Source of the DNA: a virus
DNA: 27,211 nt
IMG/VR virus record: IMGVR_UViG_3300030106_005773
Location: 1 to 27,211 of that record
Reading direction: 5' to 3' (one strand)
Within the stretch, counting starts at the first letter, position 1, and each line of letters starts with the position of its first letter. Below, piece after piece: positions 8,120 through 16,415 of the stretch. Both the position numbers and the translations under genes were made by a program. The notes under the pieces were generated by a model, which ran no database searches, was not told the origin of the DNA, and was given only the letters and a program-made list of their open reading frames with translations.

Positions 8120-9643
8120 ATGAAAAATCTCGCAGAAGATTTATATAAATTATTTAAAGGTAGTGACATAGCACATGGAACATACATAGTAAAATCCAAT
8201 AGGAGCGATGGAAAAAAGCAAGGAACAGCAAAGGTTATAAGAGAGCCGACCACAGTTGCAATGTGGGAGGAACATTTAAAAGGAGGAACTGGTCTGGGTA
8301 TTATACCCATAAGAAGCGATAACACTTGTCAGTGGGGTGCAATAGATATAGATAAATATGATGTTAATCACAAGGTGTTAGTTTCTACATTAAGAGAAAA
8401 TAAAATTCCTGCAATCGTAGGAAGAACAAAGTCTGGTGGAGCTCACGTTTGGGTGTTCTTATCAGAGCCTATTGATGCAGAAGACATGCAAAGAAAAATG
8501 ACAGAATTATCTGCTGCTCTAGGACATTCGGGTAGTGAGGTGTTTCCTAAACAAACTAAAATATTAATAGATAGAGGAGACACGGGAAACTTTTTAAACA
8601 TGCCCTATCATTCAGATTCTCGTACAACAAGGTACGCTTTTGATGACAATGGGGAAGCTCTTAATACAAAAGAGTTTTTGGACTATGTTCAACCTTTCAT
8701 TACAACACCTAATAAATTCCGTAAACTAGACACAAGTTTTGGAACAGACGAAGAGGTGTTACAGGACGGTCCGCCATGTTTACAACATTTGTGTAGGAAA
8801 GGTTTTGGAGAGGGCAGTAGAAACAATGCTCTATTTAATTTAGGCGTGTATGCAAGAATGTCTGACGGTGATAATTGGGAAGTTACAGTCCAAAGATACA
8901 ATATGGATTTTTTAAAACCTCCTCTTTCACATAATGAGGTGGGGCTTGTGATCAGACAGCTAAAAAAGAAAGACTACTTTTATAAATGTGAAGACCAACC
9001 CATCAAACCTTTTTGTGATAAACAAGTTTGTAAGACTAGAAAGCATGGAGTCGGTCCTGCTGGCATTAGTAACGACATGTCTAGTTTAACTAAAATAGAC
9101 GGGGATCCACCCATATGGATATTGAACGTAGACGGTGAACGAGTAGAGCTTTCTACTAATGGTTTGACTAGCCAAGTTCAATTCCAAAAGGAATGTGTTG
9201 GTCAAATAAATAAGTTCCCAGTGGCCATGAATCAAAGAGCTTGGCAATCAAGAATACAACTTCTGCTCGATAATTTAACCATTGTAGAAGTTCCACCAGA
9301 TGCTACACTGAGAGGTGAGTTTGAAGATTTACTCCACGCTTTCTGTTGTGAAAGAGCAAAAGGAGAACAAAGAGAAGACATACTACAGGGGGTAGCGGTT
9401 TGGGTTGACGATAAGGTTTACTTTCAAGTAAAAGATATTAAGAAGCACCTATCGGTAAATGACTTTAATCATTACACCTCTAATAAAATAACTCTAAGAT
9501 TACAAGAGCTCAAAGCAGAAAAAATGTTTTGGAGAGTAAGGGGGAAAGGTGTGCATGTCTGGTCTATTAGCCAGACTTTTTTCCAAAATGAAGAAGGAGA
9601 AATAGAGCTACCAAACCTCCCAACAGACGAGGATGTAATTTAA
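8120..9643 (+). CDS. AEP-superfamily primase-polymerase, TOTE-type
   Basis: A 507-residue archaeo-eukaryotic-type primase. Visible motifs are the metal-binding DxD pair in WGAIDIDKY (D76, D78), the SGGAHVW motif with H109, and downstream EVFPKQ and GNFLNMPYH segments. This spacing matches the TOTE conflict-system/phage primase family. Residues about 215-310 form a PriCT-like region with GSRNNALFNLGVYAR and cysteines C220, C225, C290, C299 and C304, likely holding a zinc or iron-sulphur centre. The C-terminal 170 residues (about 335-507) look like a separate helical, DNA-binding-like domain. It probably makes primers for the phage polymerase. The stop overlaps the start of the next helicase (TAATG), so the two are translationally coupled and likely act together. 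Confidence 0.93.
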   Translation: MKNLAEDLYKLFKGSDIAHGTYIVKSNRSDGKKQGTAKVIREPTTVAMWEEHLKGGTGLGIIPIRSDNTCQWGAIDIDKYDVNHKVLVSTLRENKIPAIVGRTKSGGAHVWVFLSEPIDAEDMQRKMTELSAALGHSGSEVFPKQTKILIDRGDTGNFLNMPYHSDSRTTRYAFDDNGEALNTKEFLDYVQPFITTPNKFRKLDTSFGTDEEVLQDGPPCLQHLCRKGFGEGSRNNALFNLGVYARMSDGDNWEVTVQRYNMDFLKPPLSHNEVGLVIRQLKKKDYFYKCEDQPIKPFCDKQVCKTRKHGVGPAGISNDMSSLTKIDGDPPIWILNVDGERVELSTNGLTSQVQFQKECVGQINKFPVAMNQRAWQSRIQLLLDNLTIVEVPPDATLRGEFEDLLHAFCCERAKGEQREDILQGVAVWVDDKVYFQVKDIKKHLSVNDFNHYTSNKITLRLQELKAEKMFWRVRGKGVHVWSISQTFFQNEEGEIELPNLPTDEDVI

Positions 9644-11163
9644 TGAATATAATACTTGGTCCTCCAGGGACAGGAAAAACAACTAAACTTCTTGGATTAG
9701 TAGAGCAATACATGAAAGCAGGAGTATCGCCAGATAAAATTGGTTATTTTGCTTTTACAAGGAGAGCAGCGACTGAGGCAGTAGAAAGAGCTTGTGAAAA
9801 GTTTGGTTTATCTAAAAAAGAGCTACCTTACTTTAGAACGCTACACAGTCTAGCTTTTATGATGTCTGGGTTAAACCATTCCCAAATCATGACACCCAAA
9901 AAATATCAAGAGGTAGCTGATTGGTTAAAGATAGGAAAGTTTTACACAGGCACAGTGACCGAACAAGGTCCTTATAAAGACTTTGGCTATGGTGATAAAT
10001 TTTTAGAATTAATAAACATGTCGCGTATTCTTCGCCAACCTTTACGAAAAGTTTATAACGATAGTATCGTCCCACTTAAAACAGATTGGGCTAGAGTTCA
10101 ATATGTAGACAAAGGATTAAAACATTGGAAAAAATCATTTGGGTTAGAAGACTATGCTGGAATGTTAGAGTGTTTTTTAGAAAGGAAACTATGCCCAAAA
10201 CTAGAGGCTGTTTTTATTGATGAGGCACAAGATCTTTCTCCTATTCAGTGGGAAATGGTTAAGATGTTAGAACAAAATAGTGATGTTTGTTATGTAGCAG
10301 GAGATGATGATCAAGCAATATTTCGTTACGCGGGAGCTGATGTAGAACACTTTGTAAACCTAAAGGGTAAAGTGACTTTATTAGATCAGTCTTACAGAAT
10401 ACCATGTTCACACCATGAATTAAGTAATAAGGTTATACAGAGTATCGTAGGCAGAAGAAAAAAGGTTTTTAAACCAAAACAAGAGCAAGGCGTTATTCAT
10501 TGGCATAGGCACTCTGAACAGGTCGATTTAAGCTCTGGAGACTGGTTATTGTTAAGTCGTACCACAAGGGGTGCTCAACAAATAGAAGAAGAGGTTCGCA
10601 GAAGAGGACATTTGTACATCTACAATGGTTCTAAAAGCATAGACAGTAAAGTTTTAGATGCAGTTAGGTTATGGGAATTTTTAAGGCAAGGCAATCGTTT
10701 AGACATGGATCAAGTTAGGTTGGTGTATAGTCACATGCTTGTAAACACTCAAATAAAGTATGGACACAAGACCATGCCAGATGGAACAGAGGGAACTTTT
10801 TATGGACTACAAGAATTAAAAAACCATCACGGTTTAATGCACTCTCTTCCTTGGGATCAAGGGCTTGGTAAGATAAGTGAAAGAGACAAAACCTATATTA
10901 AAGCTTGTTTAAGAAAAGGTGAAAGCTTAACCAAAACACCTCGTATAAGAATATCTACTATACACTCGGCAAAAGGAGCTCAAGCAACTAATGTCATGTT
11001 ATTAACAGACACCATGAGAAGACCATACAGCATGTGGAGAAAAATAAACAGTAGTTATGAAGACGATGAGTCTAGGGTTTTTTACGTTGGATTAACAAGA
11101 GCTACTAATTGTTTACATTTGGTACATCCTATGTTTAGTCAAGGGTTTTCTTTATCTAATTGA
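9643..11163 (+). CDS. UvrD/Rep-like superfamily 1 DNA helicase
   Basis: A 506-residue SF1A helicase. Motifs in order: Walker A GPPGTGKTT (6-14), motif Ia-like FAFTRRAATEA (37-47), Walker B FIDEAQD (191-197), motif III GDDDQAIFRYAGAD (220-233), motif IV SYRIP, motif V STIHSAKGAQA and motif VI FYVGLTRA. It is shorter than bacterial UvrD (about 720 aa), mainly through small 1B/2B insertions, as is usual for phage versions. It probably unwinds DNA 3'-5' at the fork or in recombination. The start ATG overlaps the primase stop codon, and the gene is followed by a promoter-bearing gap. Confidence 0.95.
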   Translation: MNIILGPPGTGKTTKLLGLVEQYMKAGVSPDKIGYFAFTRRAATEAVERACEKFGLSKKELPYFRTLHSLAFMMSGLNHSQIMTPKKYQEVADWLKIGKFYTGTVTEQGPYKDFGYGDKFLELINMSRILRQPLRKVYNDSIVPLKTDWARVQYVDKGLKHWKKSFGLEDYAGMLECFLERKLCPKLEAVFIDEAQDLSPIQWEMVKMLEQNSDVCYVAGDDDQAIFRYAGADVEHFVNLKGKVTLLDQSYRIPCSHHELSNKVIQSIVGRRKKVFKPKQEQGVIHWHRHSEQVDLSSGDWLLLSRTTRGAQQIEEEVRRRGHLYIYNGSKSIDSKVLDAVRLWEFLRQGNRLDMDQVRLVYSHMLVNTQIKYGHKTMPDGTEGTFYGLQELKNHHGLMHSLPWDQGLGKISERDKTYIKACLRKGESLTKTPRIRISTIHSAKGAQATNVMLLTDTMRRPYSMWRKINSSYEDDESRVFYVGLTRATNCLHLVHPMFSQGFSLSN

Positions 11164-11168
11164 ACAAA

Positions 11169-11204
11169 AAAGACTTTATCCACAGGTTATGCGTACTATA
11201 TAAT
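11169..11204 (+). promoter_or_regulatory. Sigma70-like promoter overlapping a perfect DnaA box
   Basis: AAAGAC (11169-11174) precedes a weak -35 TTTATC (11175-11180), then an 18-base spacer and TATAAT (11199-11204). The same AAAGACTT block with the same 18-base spacing occurs at the promoter near 20467. The -35 overlaps TTATCCACA (11176-11184), a perfect match to the consensus DnaA box. The ribosome-binding site and start of the next gene follow about 35 bases downstream. Confidence 0.55.
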
Positions 11205-11237
11205 TAATATGTACTAACAAAAACCATGGAGGTTATT

Positions 11238-11525
11238 ATGGAAATTAGGTACTTTACAAAGCAATCTTTGATAGAAGCAAACAAAGAAGCGGTTAGAAAC
11301 AACTACGAAAAATCTTTGTCAACAAAAGCTTTAGAAGAACTTAACGAAGAATCTAAGTTCCCTATAGTTTTCCATATTGTTGGTAGTGATAAAAGGCTAG
11401 TAGCAACTGAATTACTACTTGGTCCTGAAACAACCGTTTGGTTGGATATATCTAAACACAGGTATGTTGATTTACCTTATTTAGAGGTCGATGCACCAGA
11501 TTTAGATGGTGGAACCAGACATTAA
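11238..11525 (+). CDS. Small hypothetical protein (95 aa)
   Basis: I choose the ATG at 11238 because GGAGG (11228-11232) lies 5 bases before it. The in-frame ATG at 11226 would bury that site. A soluble mixed alpha/beta protein with an acidic C-terminus and no recognised domain. It is the first gene after the promoter near 11170 and precedes the DUF932 gene by 28 bases, so it is probably co-transcribed with it. Confidence 0.8.
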   Translation: MEIRYFTKQSLIEANKEAVRNNYEKSLSTKALEELNEESKFPIVFHIVGSDKRLVATELLLGPETTVWLDISKHRYVDLPYLEVDAPDLDGGTRH

Positions 11526-11553
11526 TTAACTTAACTCATAGAAAGGAGGAAAT

Positions 11554-12558
11554 ATGTCACACGAAATTGAAACAATGGCGTATGCAGGAAAGGTTCCTTG
11601 GCATGGATTAGGGGAAAAAGTTGAAGACAACATGACCCCTGAAGAAATGCTAGTGGCAGCTGGATTAGATTGGTCAGTAAGTAAGCGTCAAGCTTATACT
11701 GTTGACAAACCTAACTGCTGGAACATTATCGATCCTACTGGTGAGGCACAATTTATTAAATGCGAAGATCATTACTATGTTGTTCGTGATACAGATAACA
11801 AAGTGCTTTCACATTGTAAGGATAGCTATGTACCTTTTCAAAACAAAGAAGTTATGAGCTTCTTTAAAAAGTTTACCAAAGCAGGACAAATGACTATGGA
11901 AACTGCGGGAAGCTTAAAAAACGGAAAAGAAATATGGGGTTTAGCAAAAATCTCTTCTGACTTTAAACTAGCAGGAGGCGACCATGTTGAGAGTTATTTA
12001 CTACTTAACAACAGCCATTCTGTAGGAAAAGCGATGACAATTATGCTAACACCTATAAGAGTTGTTTGTAATAACACTCTTCAAATAGCTTTAAAAGACG
12101 GAAGTATGTCTTATAGGATACCACATGTAAGAATGTTTGATGAGGAAATAATTCAATCTGCAGAGCAAGCTCTGGGGCTGAGTACTGAACAAATGAAAAC
12201 ATTCAAAGAGCAATCTGAGTTTCTTGCTAGTAAAAAAGCAAAAGACAAAGAAGTAGATACTTTTGTTGCGGAGTTATTCCAACCAAGTTTAGTTGGTGCG
12301 GACAATATTAGAGAAGCACTTACTAACACTGCTGACACTGTCAGACGTGCAATAGAAACAAGTCCAGGAGCTGAGCTTTCATCTTCAAAGGGTACTTGGT
12401 GGGGAGCACTCAATGGTGTGACTTATGTAATGGATCACACTAAACGTGCAAAAGAGAAAGAAGAAGGAAATGCTTTGCATTCCGCGTTCTTTGGCTCTGG
12501 TGCTAACCTTAAAAGGAAAGCTTTAACAAGAGCTATTGAGTATGCGAAAGCAGCATAG
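11554..12558 (+). CDS. DUF932 phage/plasmid-like protein
   Basis: A 334-residue protein starting MSHEIETMAYAG followed by VPWHGLGEKV, the hallmark of the DUF932 family (TIGR03299, 'phage/plasmid-like'). Length and the central segment around TPIRVVCNNTLQIAL agree with the family. DUF932 proteins are common in phages and mobile elements; the biochemical role is not established. An excellent AAGGAGG site lies 7 bases before the start. The gene ends just before a stable hairpin (12568-12612), which separates it from the next small gene. Confidence 0.93.
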   Translation: MSHEIETMAYAGKVPWHGLGEKVEDNMTPEEMLVAAGLDWSVSKRQAYTVDKPNCWNIIDPTGEAQFIKCEDHYYVVRDTDNKVLSHCKDSYVPFQNKEVMSFFKKFTKAGQMTMETAGSLKNGKEIWGLAKISSDFKLAGGDHVESYLLLNNSHSVGKAMTIMLTPIRVVCNNTLQIALKDGSMSYRIPHVRMFDEEIIQSAEQALGLSTEQMKTFKEQSEFLASKKAKDKEVDTFVAELFQPSLVGADNIREALTNTADTVRRAIETSPGAELSSSKGTWWGALNGVTYVMDHTKRAKEKEEGNALHSAFFGSGANLKRKALTRAIEYAKAA

Positions 12559-12567
12559 ATAAATACG

Positions 12568-12612
12568 GGATAGGTAGGTTTAGTGAGGTACCATCGTAAC
12601 ATCTACCTATCC
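12568..12612 (+). repeat. Intergenic hairpin, GGATAGGTAG family
   Basis: GGATAGGTAGGT (12568-12579) pairs with ATCTACCTATCC (12601-12612): 12 pairs with one G-U, around a 21-base loop. It sits between the DUF932 stop and an AGGAGAA ribosome-binding site. It is strikingly similar in sequence and placement to the hairpin at 21424-21468. There is no T-run, so an mRNA-processing or stability element is more likely than a terminator. Confidence 0.7.
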
Positions 12613-12631
12613 TTTACAAAAGGAGAACAAT

Positions 12632-12868
12632 ATGGAAAACATAAAACAAAAGAGACCTAGATTTAATAGAAATCTTAGCATAGTTAAATTAATGGATACT
12701 CCACCAATTAAGTCAGGAACAAATCGTCACAGAAACATGTTAGCGATTATGGAAAGTGCTACTGTTGGTGAGGCTATGGAAAAGTTAAGGGCAATGAGTC
12801 CTGCTCCTGGAGGAGGAGTAGATATAAAAATTGCTCTTAAATATAAAGCAATCAAACTGGAGACATAG
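12632..12868 (+). CDS. Small basic hypothetical protein (78 aa)
   Basis: It starts 12632 behind AGGAGAA. The N-terminal half is very basic (KQKRPRFNRN, TNRHRNM), suggesting nucleic-acid contact. The C-terminal part contains a Pro/Gly turn (SPAPGGGVD) and a short helix. No known family. It is separated by one base from the following gene. Confidence 0.75.
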   Translation: MENIKQKRPRFNRNLSIVKLMDTPPIKSGTNRHRNMLAIMESATVGEAMEKLRAMSPAPGGGVDIKIALKYKAIKLET

Positions 12869-12869
12869 A

Positions 12870-13148
12870 ATGGATGCACCAACAATAAATATAAACCAAG
12901 AGCAAGCTGAGGCTGTAGCAAAAAAAGTAAACATTATGGGAAACGACCATACCATTAAATATCTAAGGATACTTCATGACCATTATCTTAGGATTGTGGA
13001 TGATGTGCAGATTTGTACTTTTAATGATTGTTTATGGTTGATGTGTATTAAAAAAGAGATTACAGCTATAAAGAAAAAGTACGGGACTGGTTGCCCAGAA
13101 AAAATAGCTGAAATGCAAAAAAAGGAGAAAAAAGATGCGGGGAAGTAA
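12870..13148 (+). CDS. Small hypothetical protein (92 aa)
   Basis: The start at 12870 is chosen because GGAG (12859-12862) lies 7 bases before it, and because it directly follows the previous stop. A longer frame reaching back to 12831 has no ribosome-binding site. Predominantly helical, with a Lys-rich C-terminus and four cysteines not in an obvious zinc-binding spacing. It overlaps the start of the hypermodification gene by 14 bases. Confidence 0.75.
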   Translation: MDAPTININQEQAEAVAKKVNIMGNDHTIKYLRILHDHYLRIVDDVQICTFNDCLWLMCIKKEITAIKKKYGTGCPEKIAEMQKKEKKDAGK

Positions 13149-14022
13149 AATGTATGATTTTTATAACTGGATAAACAAAAGACATGCTATTTATCTTAAA
13201 CGATTAGAAAACCCTTTTGATCCACCTTGGACAAATGATCTCATTCTTCAATCTTATAAATTTACTAATGTGTTCAGAGAACTCGACAGAACAACAAGGT
13301 GGATGAGAAAAAATTGGACAAAGCCAAACAAAGACAAATCTCATGCAGAGATAATATTTAATTGTTGTTTGTTTAGAATGATAGGTACAAGCGAGTTTGC
13401 TGATGATCACGGTTGGGTTTCAAATTATGAATGGGATCCAGATTATACTATAAATGTTATAGAAGATAGACTCACAGAAAACAGAAGATGTTTTACAGGT
13501 GCGTATATAATAACTAATCAAGGATTAAAAGCTAAGAAATCTCAAGTAGTGGTAAATCATTTTTTAAAACCAATTTGGGAAGATCGTAACAAACTCGCAG
13601 AATGTGCCGAAACTAATTATCTAGAAGAGTTACATAAAAGATTTGCAGAGTATAAAGGTTGGGGCGGAGGTGGTTTTATGGCTTACGAAGTTGTAACTGA
13701 TTTAAACCATACTCCCGTTTTAGAAAAAGCAACAGACAGATACACTTGGGCAAACGCTGGTCCTGGAGCAATTCGTGGCTTGAACAGGTTAAGTGACAGA
13801 CCGTTAAATAAGAAGATCACACAAAAAATAGCGAATGAAGAAATGCACTATCTTATGATGCAAAAGAATCTTTACTGTATGGAACATGTTCCGTTATCAG
13901 AAATAGATATGAGAGCAATAGAACACAGTTTGTGTGAATGGGATAAATACGAAAGAGTACGGTTAAATCAAGGCAGACCTAGAAGTAAGTTTAATGCGAT
14001 TGATGCTAAACCATTACTCTAG
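13135..14022 (+). CDS. Putative thymidine hypermodification protein (5-hmdU kinase helical / aGPT-Pplase family)
   Basis: A 295-residue protein with motifs of the family NCBI labels 'putative DNA base hypermodification protein': TNVFRELDRTTRW (about 43-55), GPGAIRGLNRL (about 215-225), and near the C-terminus RAIEHSLCEWDKYERV (about 261-276). In the literature (Iyer, Aravind and colleagues; Lee, Weigele and colleagues) this helical fold belongs to the alpha-glutamyl/putrescinyl-thymine pyrophosphorylases and the helical domain of 5-hydroxymethyl-dU DNA kinases, which act on 5-hmdU in phage DNA. No P-loop kinase domain is present in this polypeptide. The start at 13135 has AAGGAG 7 bases upstream; an ATG at 13150 is also possible. 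It is followed by a glycosyltransferase and a dUMP hydroxymethylase candidate, which supports a DNA-modification role. Confidence 0.82.
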   Translation: MRGSKMYDFYNWINKRHAIYLKRLENPFDPPWTNDLILQSYKFTNVFRELDRTTRWMRKNWTKPNKDKSHAEIIFNCCLFRMIGTSEFADDHGWVSNYEWDPDYTINVIEDRLTENRRCFTGAYIITNQGLKAKKSQVVVNHFLKPIWEDRNKLAECAETNYLEELHKRFAEYKGWGGGGFMAYEVVTDLNHTPVLEKATDRYTWANAGPGAIRGLNRLSDRPLNKKITQKIANEEMHYLMMQKNLYCMEHVPLSEIDMRAIEHSLCEWDKYERVRLNQGRPRSKFNAIDAKPLL

Positions 14023-14050
14023 AAATAACATGAGTAATAAGGAATAGTAA

Positions 14051-14080
14051 TTGACTTAAACTTTTCGTATAATATATAAT
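14051..14080 (+). promoter_or_regulatory. Sigma70-like promoter before glycosyltransferase gene
   Basis: TTGACT (14051-14056), an 18-base spacer and TATAAT (14075-14080), 26 bases before the ATG at 14106. It is one of the best -35/-10 pairs in the window. It would allow the glycosyltransferase and hydroxymethylase genes to be expressed separately from the upstream gene. Confidence 0.65.
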
Positions 14081-14105
14081 TAAACTAAAAACAAAGGAGC
14101 GTAGA

Positions 14106-15371
14106 ATGAAGTTCCTCATGACTTTATTTCAGATACAAGACTACGGTGGCATTATAAACCATGCTGAAAATCTCGCACTAGGTATGAAAGAACTAGGGCA
14201 TGAAATTGATTTTTGCATACTTGCCCCTAAAAAAGAAGTAGTAAGAAGACACACCGTACCCAAAGACATACATCAATATCGTAAGTTAGGCACGGGATAT
14301 CGTTTTCACCAAGCAAGAGGTTGGTATGGATTACCTAAAATTCCATATCTAAGTAGTTATCATAGAAGTTTATTTAAGGAAAAATGCGGTAAGTACGATG
14401 CAGTCCTATGGCATATACCTGTACCGACAATGAGTAAAGAAAACAAAAACATAGATCAGTGGTTAGACTTATATGATCATGGTACAAAAAACATTGCAAT
14501 TATACACGATGGTAATATGCCTGAGCTTTATCCTCACATGTTAAAAGTTGCAGAACACTTTGACTCGTGTGTTTGTGTTCATGAGTCCGCTTTTAATTCT
14601 TCAGAGGTTTTACCAATACCAAGAAAATTAATTGTAAATCCATTTGATCTTAGTAATAGTGCGGAAGAGGACTACAGCACTCGTAATGGATTTGCAGCGA
14701 TACAAGTATTTAAAGGTTGGAAAAGAGTAGATAGTTTGATAAAAGCTATTCCACACATGCTTCGTGGCCAACGTAAAATTGTAGGTGGTGAAGGAATAGA
14801 ATACAGATACATGACCAGTAAAGATAAATGCAAAGATAAATACTTTTACGAAGATGGTTCAAGGATATGGGATGTTGCCTTAGAACACGGAATGAAACAT
14901 ATTGGCACAGTTCCCAATGAGGAAGTTTTAGAAATTTTAAAAAAGGTGAGACTACAAATAGATCCTAGTTATAGTAAAAAGTACAGCGAGTTTGGAGCAC
15001 ATTTTAACAGAACAACTGTAGAAGCCATGATTTGTGGAGCAGTTCCAGTTGCTACAGACTGGGGTATGAAGAATAGTAAGATTTTTAAACCAAATGAAAA
15101 TTACATAGAGATCCCAGCAGGATGTGAAAGTACAGTGTTTGCAGAAATTATTGATAATGGTTTAACAGATTCAGTTTTATGGCACAAGATTAGGGATAAC
15201 AATCGTTCTTTAATTCAGATGTTTGACCAAAAAACAGTTGCTAGTGAGTATGTTTCACTGGTTGAGGGAAAAAGTAATACAACAATAGGAAAACCAAGCG
15301 AAAAAACCATTGCAAAATGCAATAAAAATTTAGATTTCTTCTCTGTGGGGCATATCGATGCCATTAGATAA
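14106..15371 (+). CDS. GT4-like glycosyltransferase, possible DNA-base glycosyltransferase
   Basis: A 421-residue GT-B-fold glycosyltransferase. The N-terminus (FLMTLFQIQDYGGIINHAENLA) has the beta-strand plus Gly-Gly acceptor-side loop typical of GT4. In the donor half, FKGWKRVDSLIKAI is the linker motif, and FNRTTVEAMICGAVPVATDWG (E306, with E295 upstream) matches the nucleotide-sugar binding segment. No signal peptide or membrane anchor, so it is cytoplasmic. Its place between the hypermodification protein and the thymidylate-synthase-like gene suggests that it transfers a sugar to a hydroxymethylated base in DNA, as phage beta-glucosyltransferases do. Alternative: modification of host surface or virion proteins. 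The ribosome-binding site is AAAGGAG. Confidence 0.85.
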   Translation: MKFLMTLFQIQDYGGIINHAENLALGMKELGHEIDFCILAPKKEVVRRHTVPKDIHQYRKLGTGYRFHQARGWYGLPKIPYLSSYHRSLFKEKCGKYDAVLWHIPVPTMSKENKNIDQWLDLYDHGTKNIAIIHDGNMPELYPHMLKVAEHFDSCVCVHESAFNSSEVLPIPRKLIVNPFDLSNSAEEDYSTRNGFAAIQVFKGWKRVDSLIKAIPHMLRGQRKIVGGEGIEYRYMTSKDKCKDKYFYEDGSRIWDVALEHGMKHIGTVPNEEVLEILKKVRLQIDPSYSKKYSEFGAHFNRTTVEAMICGAVPVATDWGMKNSKIFKPNENYIEIPAGCESTVFAEIIDNGLTDSVLWHKIRDNNRSLIQMFDQKTVASEYVSLVEGKSNTTIGKPSEKTIAKCNKNLDFFSVGHIDAIR

Positions 15372-15434
15372 GTCGCAATTTTGTAGGGTGTTATGGTATA
15401 GCAAGGTATTAAAACGAGGCAAAATGGGGGAAAT

Positions 15435-16415
15435 ATGAAGGCGAATATTATCAGGAATGTAAGCGAAGCTCTCTATCAGGGTGTAAATGGACTATATAGA
15501 CACGGTAGAGAGGTAAAAACTAGAAATGGCATGGCTTTAGAATTTAAAAGCCCAGTTGTGACAGAATACAGTCACCCATCAGAAAAGGTTTTGTTTTACC
15601 CAGAAAGAGATGCTAATCCATTTTTTCATTTAATGGAGTCCCTTTGGATGTTAGCAGGAAGAAACGATGTTGAATGGATTAGTAAGTTCAATGGTCGCAT
15701 AAATAATTATAGTGATGATGGTGAAACTTTCCATGGGGCTTACGGTTACAGATGGAGGAAATGGTTTGCAAAAGACCAATTACAAAAATGTTTTATAAGA
15801 TTAGCTACTTACGAAAACGATAGGAGAGCCGTGCTGACCATGTGGGATCCTACGGCAGACTTAGTTACTAGTAACGATGGTAAAGACTACCCTTGCAATA
15901 CTCAGATCTTTTTCTGGCGTAGGGATGAAATGTTACACATGTCCATTATAAACCGTAGTAATGACATGATATGGGGAGCTTATGGAGCAAATGCGGTTCA
16001 CATGGCAGTTTTACAAGAATACATGGCTGGTATGTTGAGAATAAGAGTAGGTAAGATGTATCAGTTTTCTAATAACCTACATGCTTATGTAGACGTGTTA
16101 GAAAAAATAAAAGACATAAAGAATGATTATGAAAATTATCTTACTATAGGAGACGATAACGGTCAGTATGATCCTGCTCCCATGCTGACCCACCCACATT
16201 CTTTTGACAAAGAGTTAGAAGAATGGTTTGAAGCAAATGAAGATCGTACTGATTATGAAAATGTTTTCTTAGGTGTGACAGCTACCCCTATGAGATATGC
16301 TTGGAAGCTGTACAAATCAAAGAAATTAGTAAAAGCAATAGAGGTTGCAAAAACTATCAATGATAGAGCATGGCGAAAGGCATGTGTTGAATGGTTACAA
16401 AGGAGGCAAAAGTGA
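15435..16415 (+). CDS. Thymidylate synthase-superfamily enzyme, candidate dUMP hydroxymethylase
   Basis: A 326-residue member of the thymidylate synthase/dNMP hydroxymethylase superfamily. Visible: folate/dUMP-fold N-terminus, catalytic Cys154 in YPCNTQIFF, and NRSNDMIWGAYGANAVHMA (173-191), equivalent to the RSxDxxLGxPFNxA motif. N186 aligns with E. coli N177, which selects uracil over cytosine, so dUMP rather than dCMP is the expected substrate. The sequence resembles phage hydroxymethylase-type members more than cellular ThyA, and its neighbours are modification proteins. I therefore favour dUMP hydroxymethylase (making 5-hmdUMP), but a plain thymidylate synthase cannot be excluded. The stop overlaps the start of the Nmad1-like gene, which links the two in translation. 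Confidence 0.92.
   Translation: MKANIIRNVSEALYQGVNGLYRHGREVKTRNGMALEFKSPVVTEYSHPSEKVLFYPERDANPFFHLMESLWMLAGRNDVEWISKFNGRINNYSDDGETFHGAYGYRWRKWFAKDQLQKCFIRLATYENDRRAVLTMWDPTADLVTSNDGKDYPCNTQIFFWRRDEMLHMSIINRSNDMIWGAYGANAVHMAVLQEYMAGMLRIRVGKMYQFSNNLHAYVDVLEKIKDIKNDYENYLTIGDDNGQYDPAPMLTHPHSFDKELEEWFEANEDRTDYENVFLGVTATPMRYAWKLYKSKKLVKAIEVAKTINDRAWRKACVEWLQRRQK

Noticed and set aside
15372-15434. Promoter before the thymidylate-synthase-like gene
   Set aside because: No convincing -10/-35 pair in the 63-base gap; the upstream promoter at 14051 probably serves both genes.
16391-16411. Upstream ATG start for the Nmad1-like gene
   Set aside because: It would overlap the synthase gene by 25 bases and bury a perfect AGGAGG; the GTG at 16412 is better placed.
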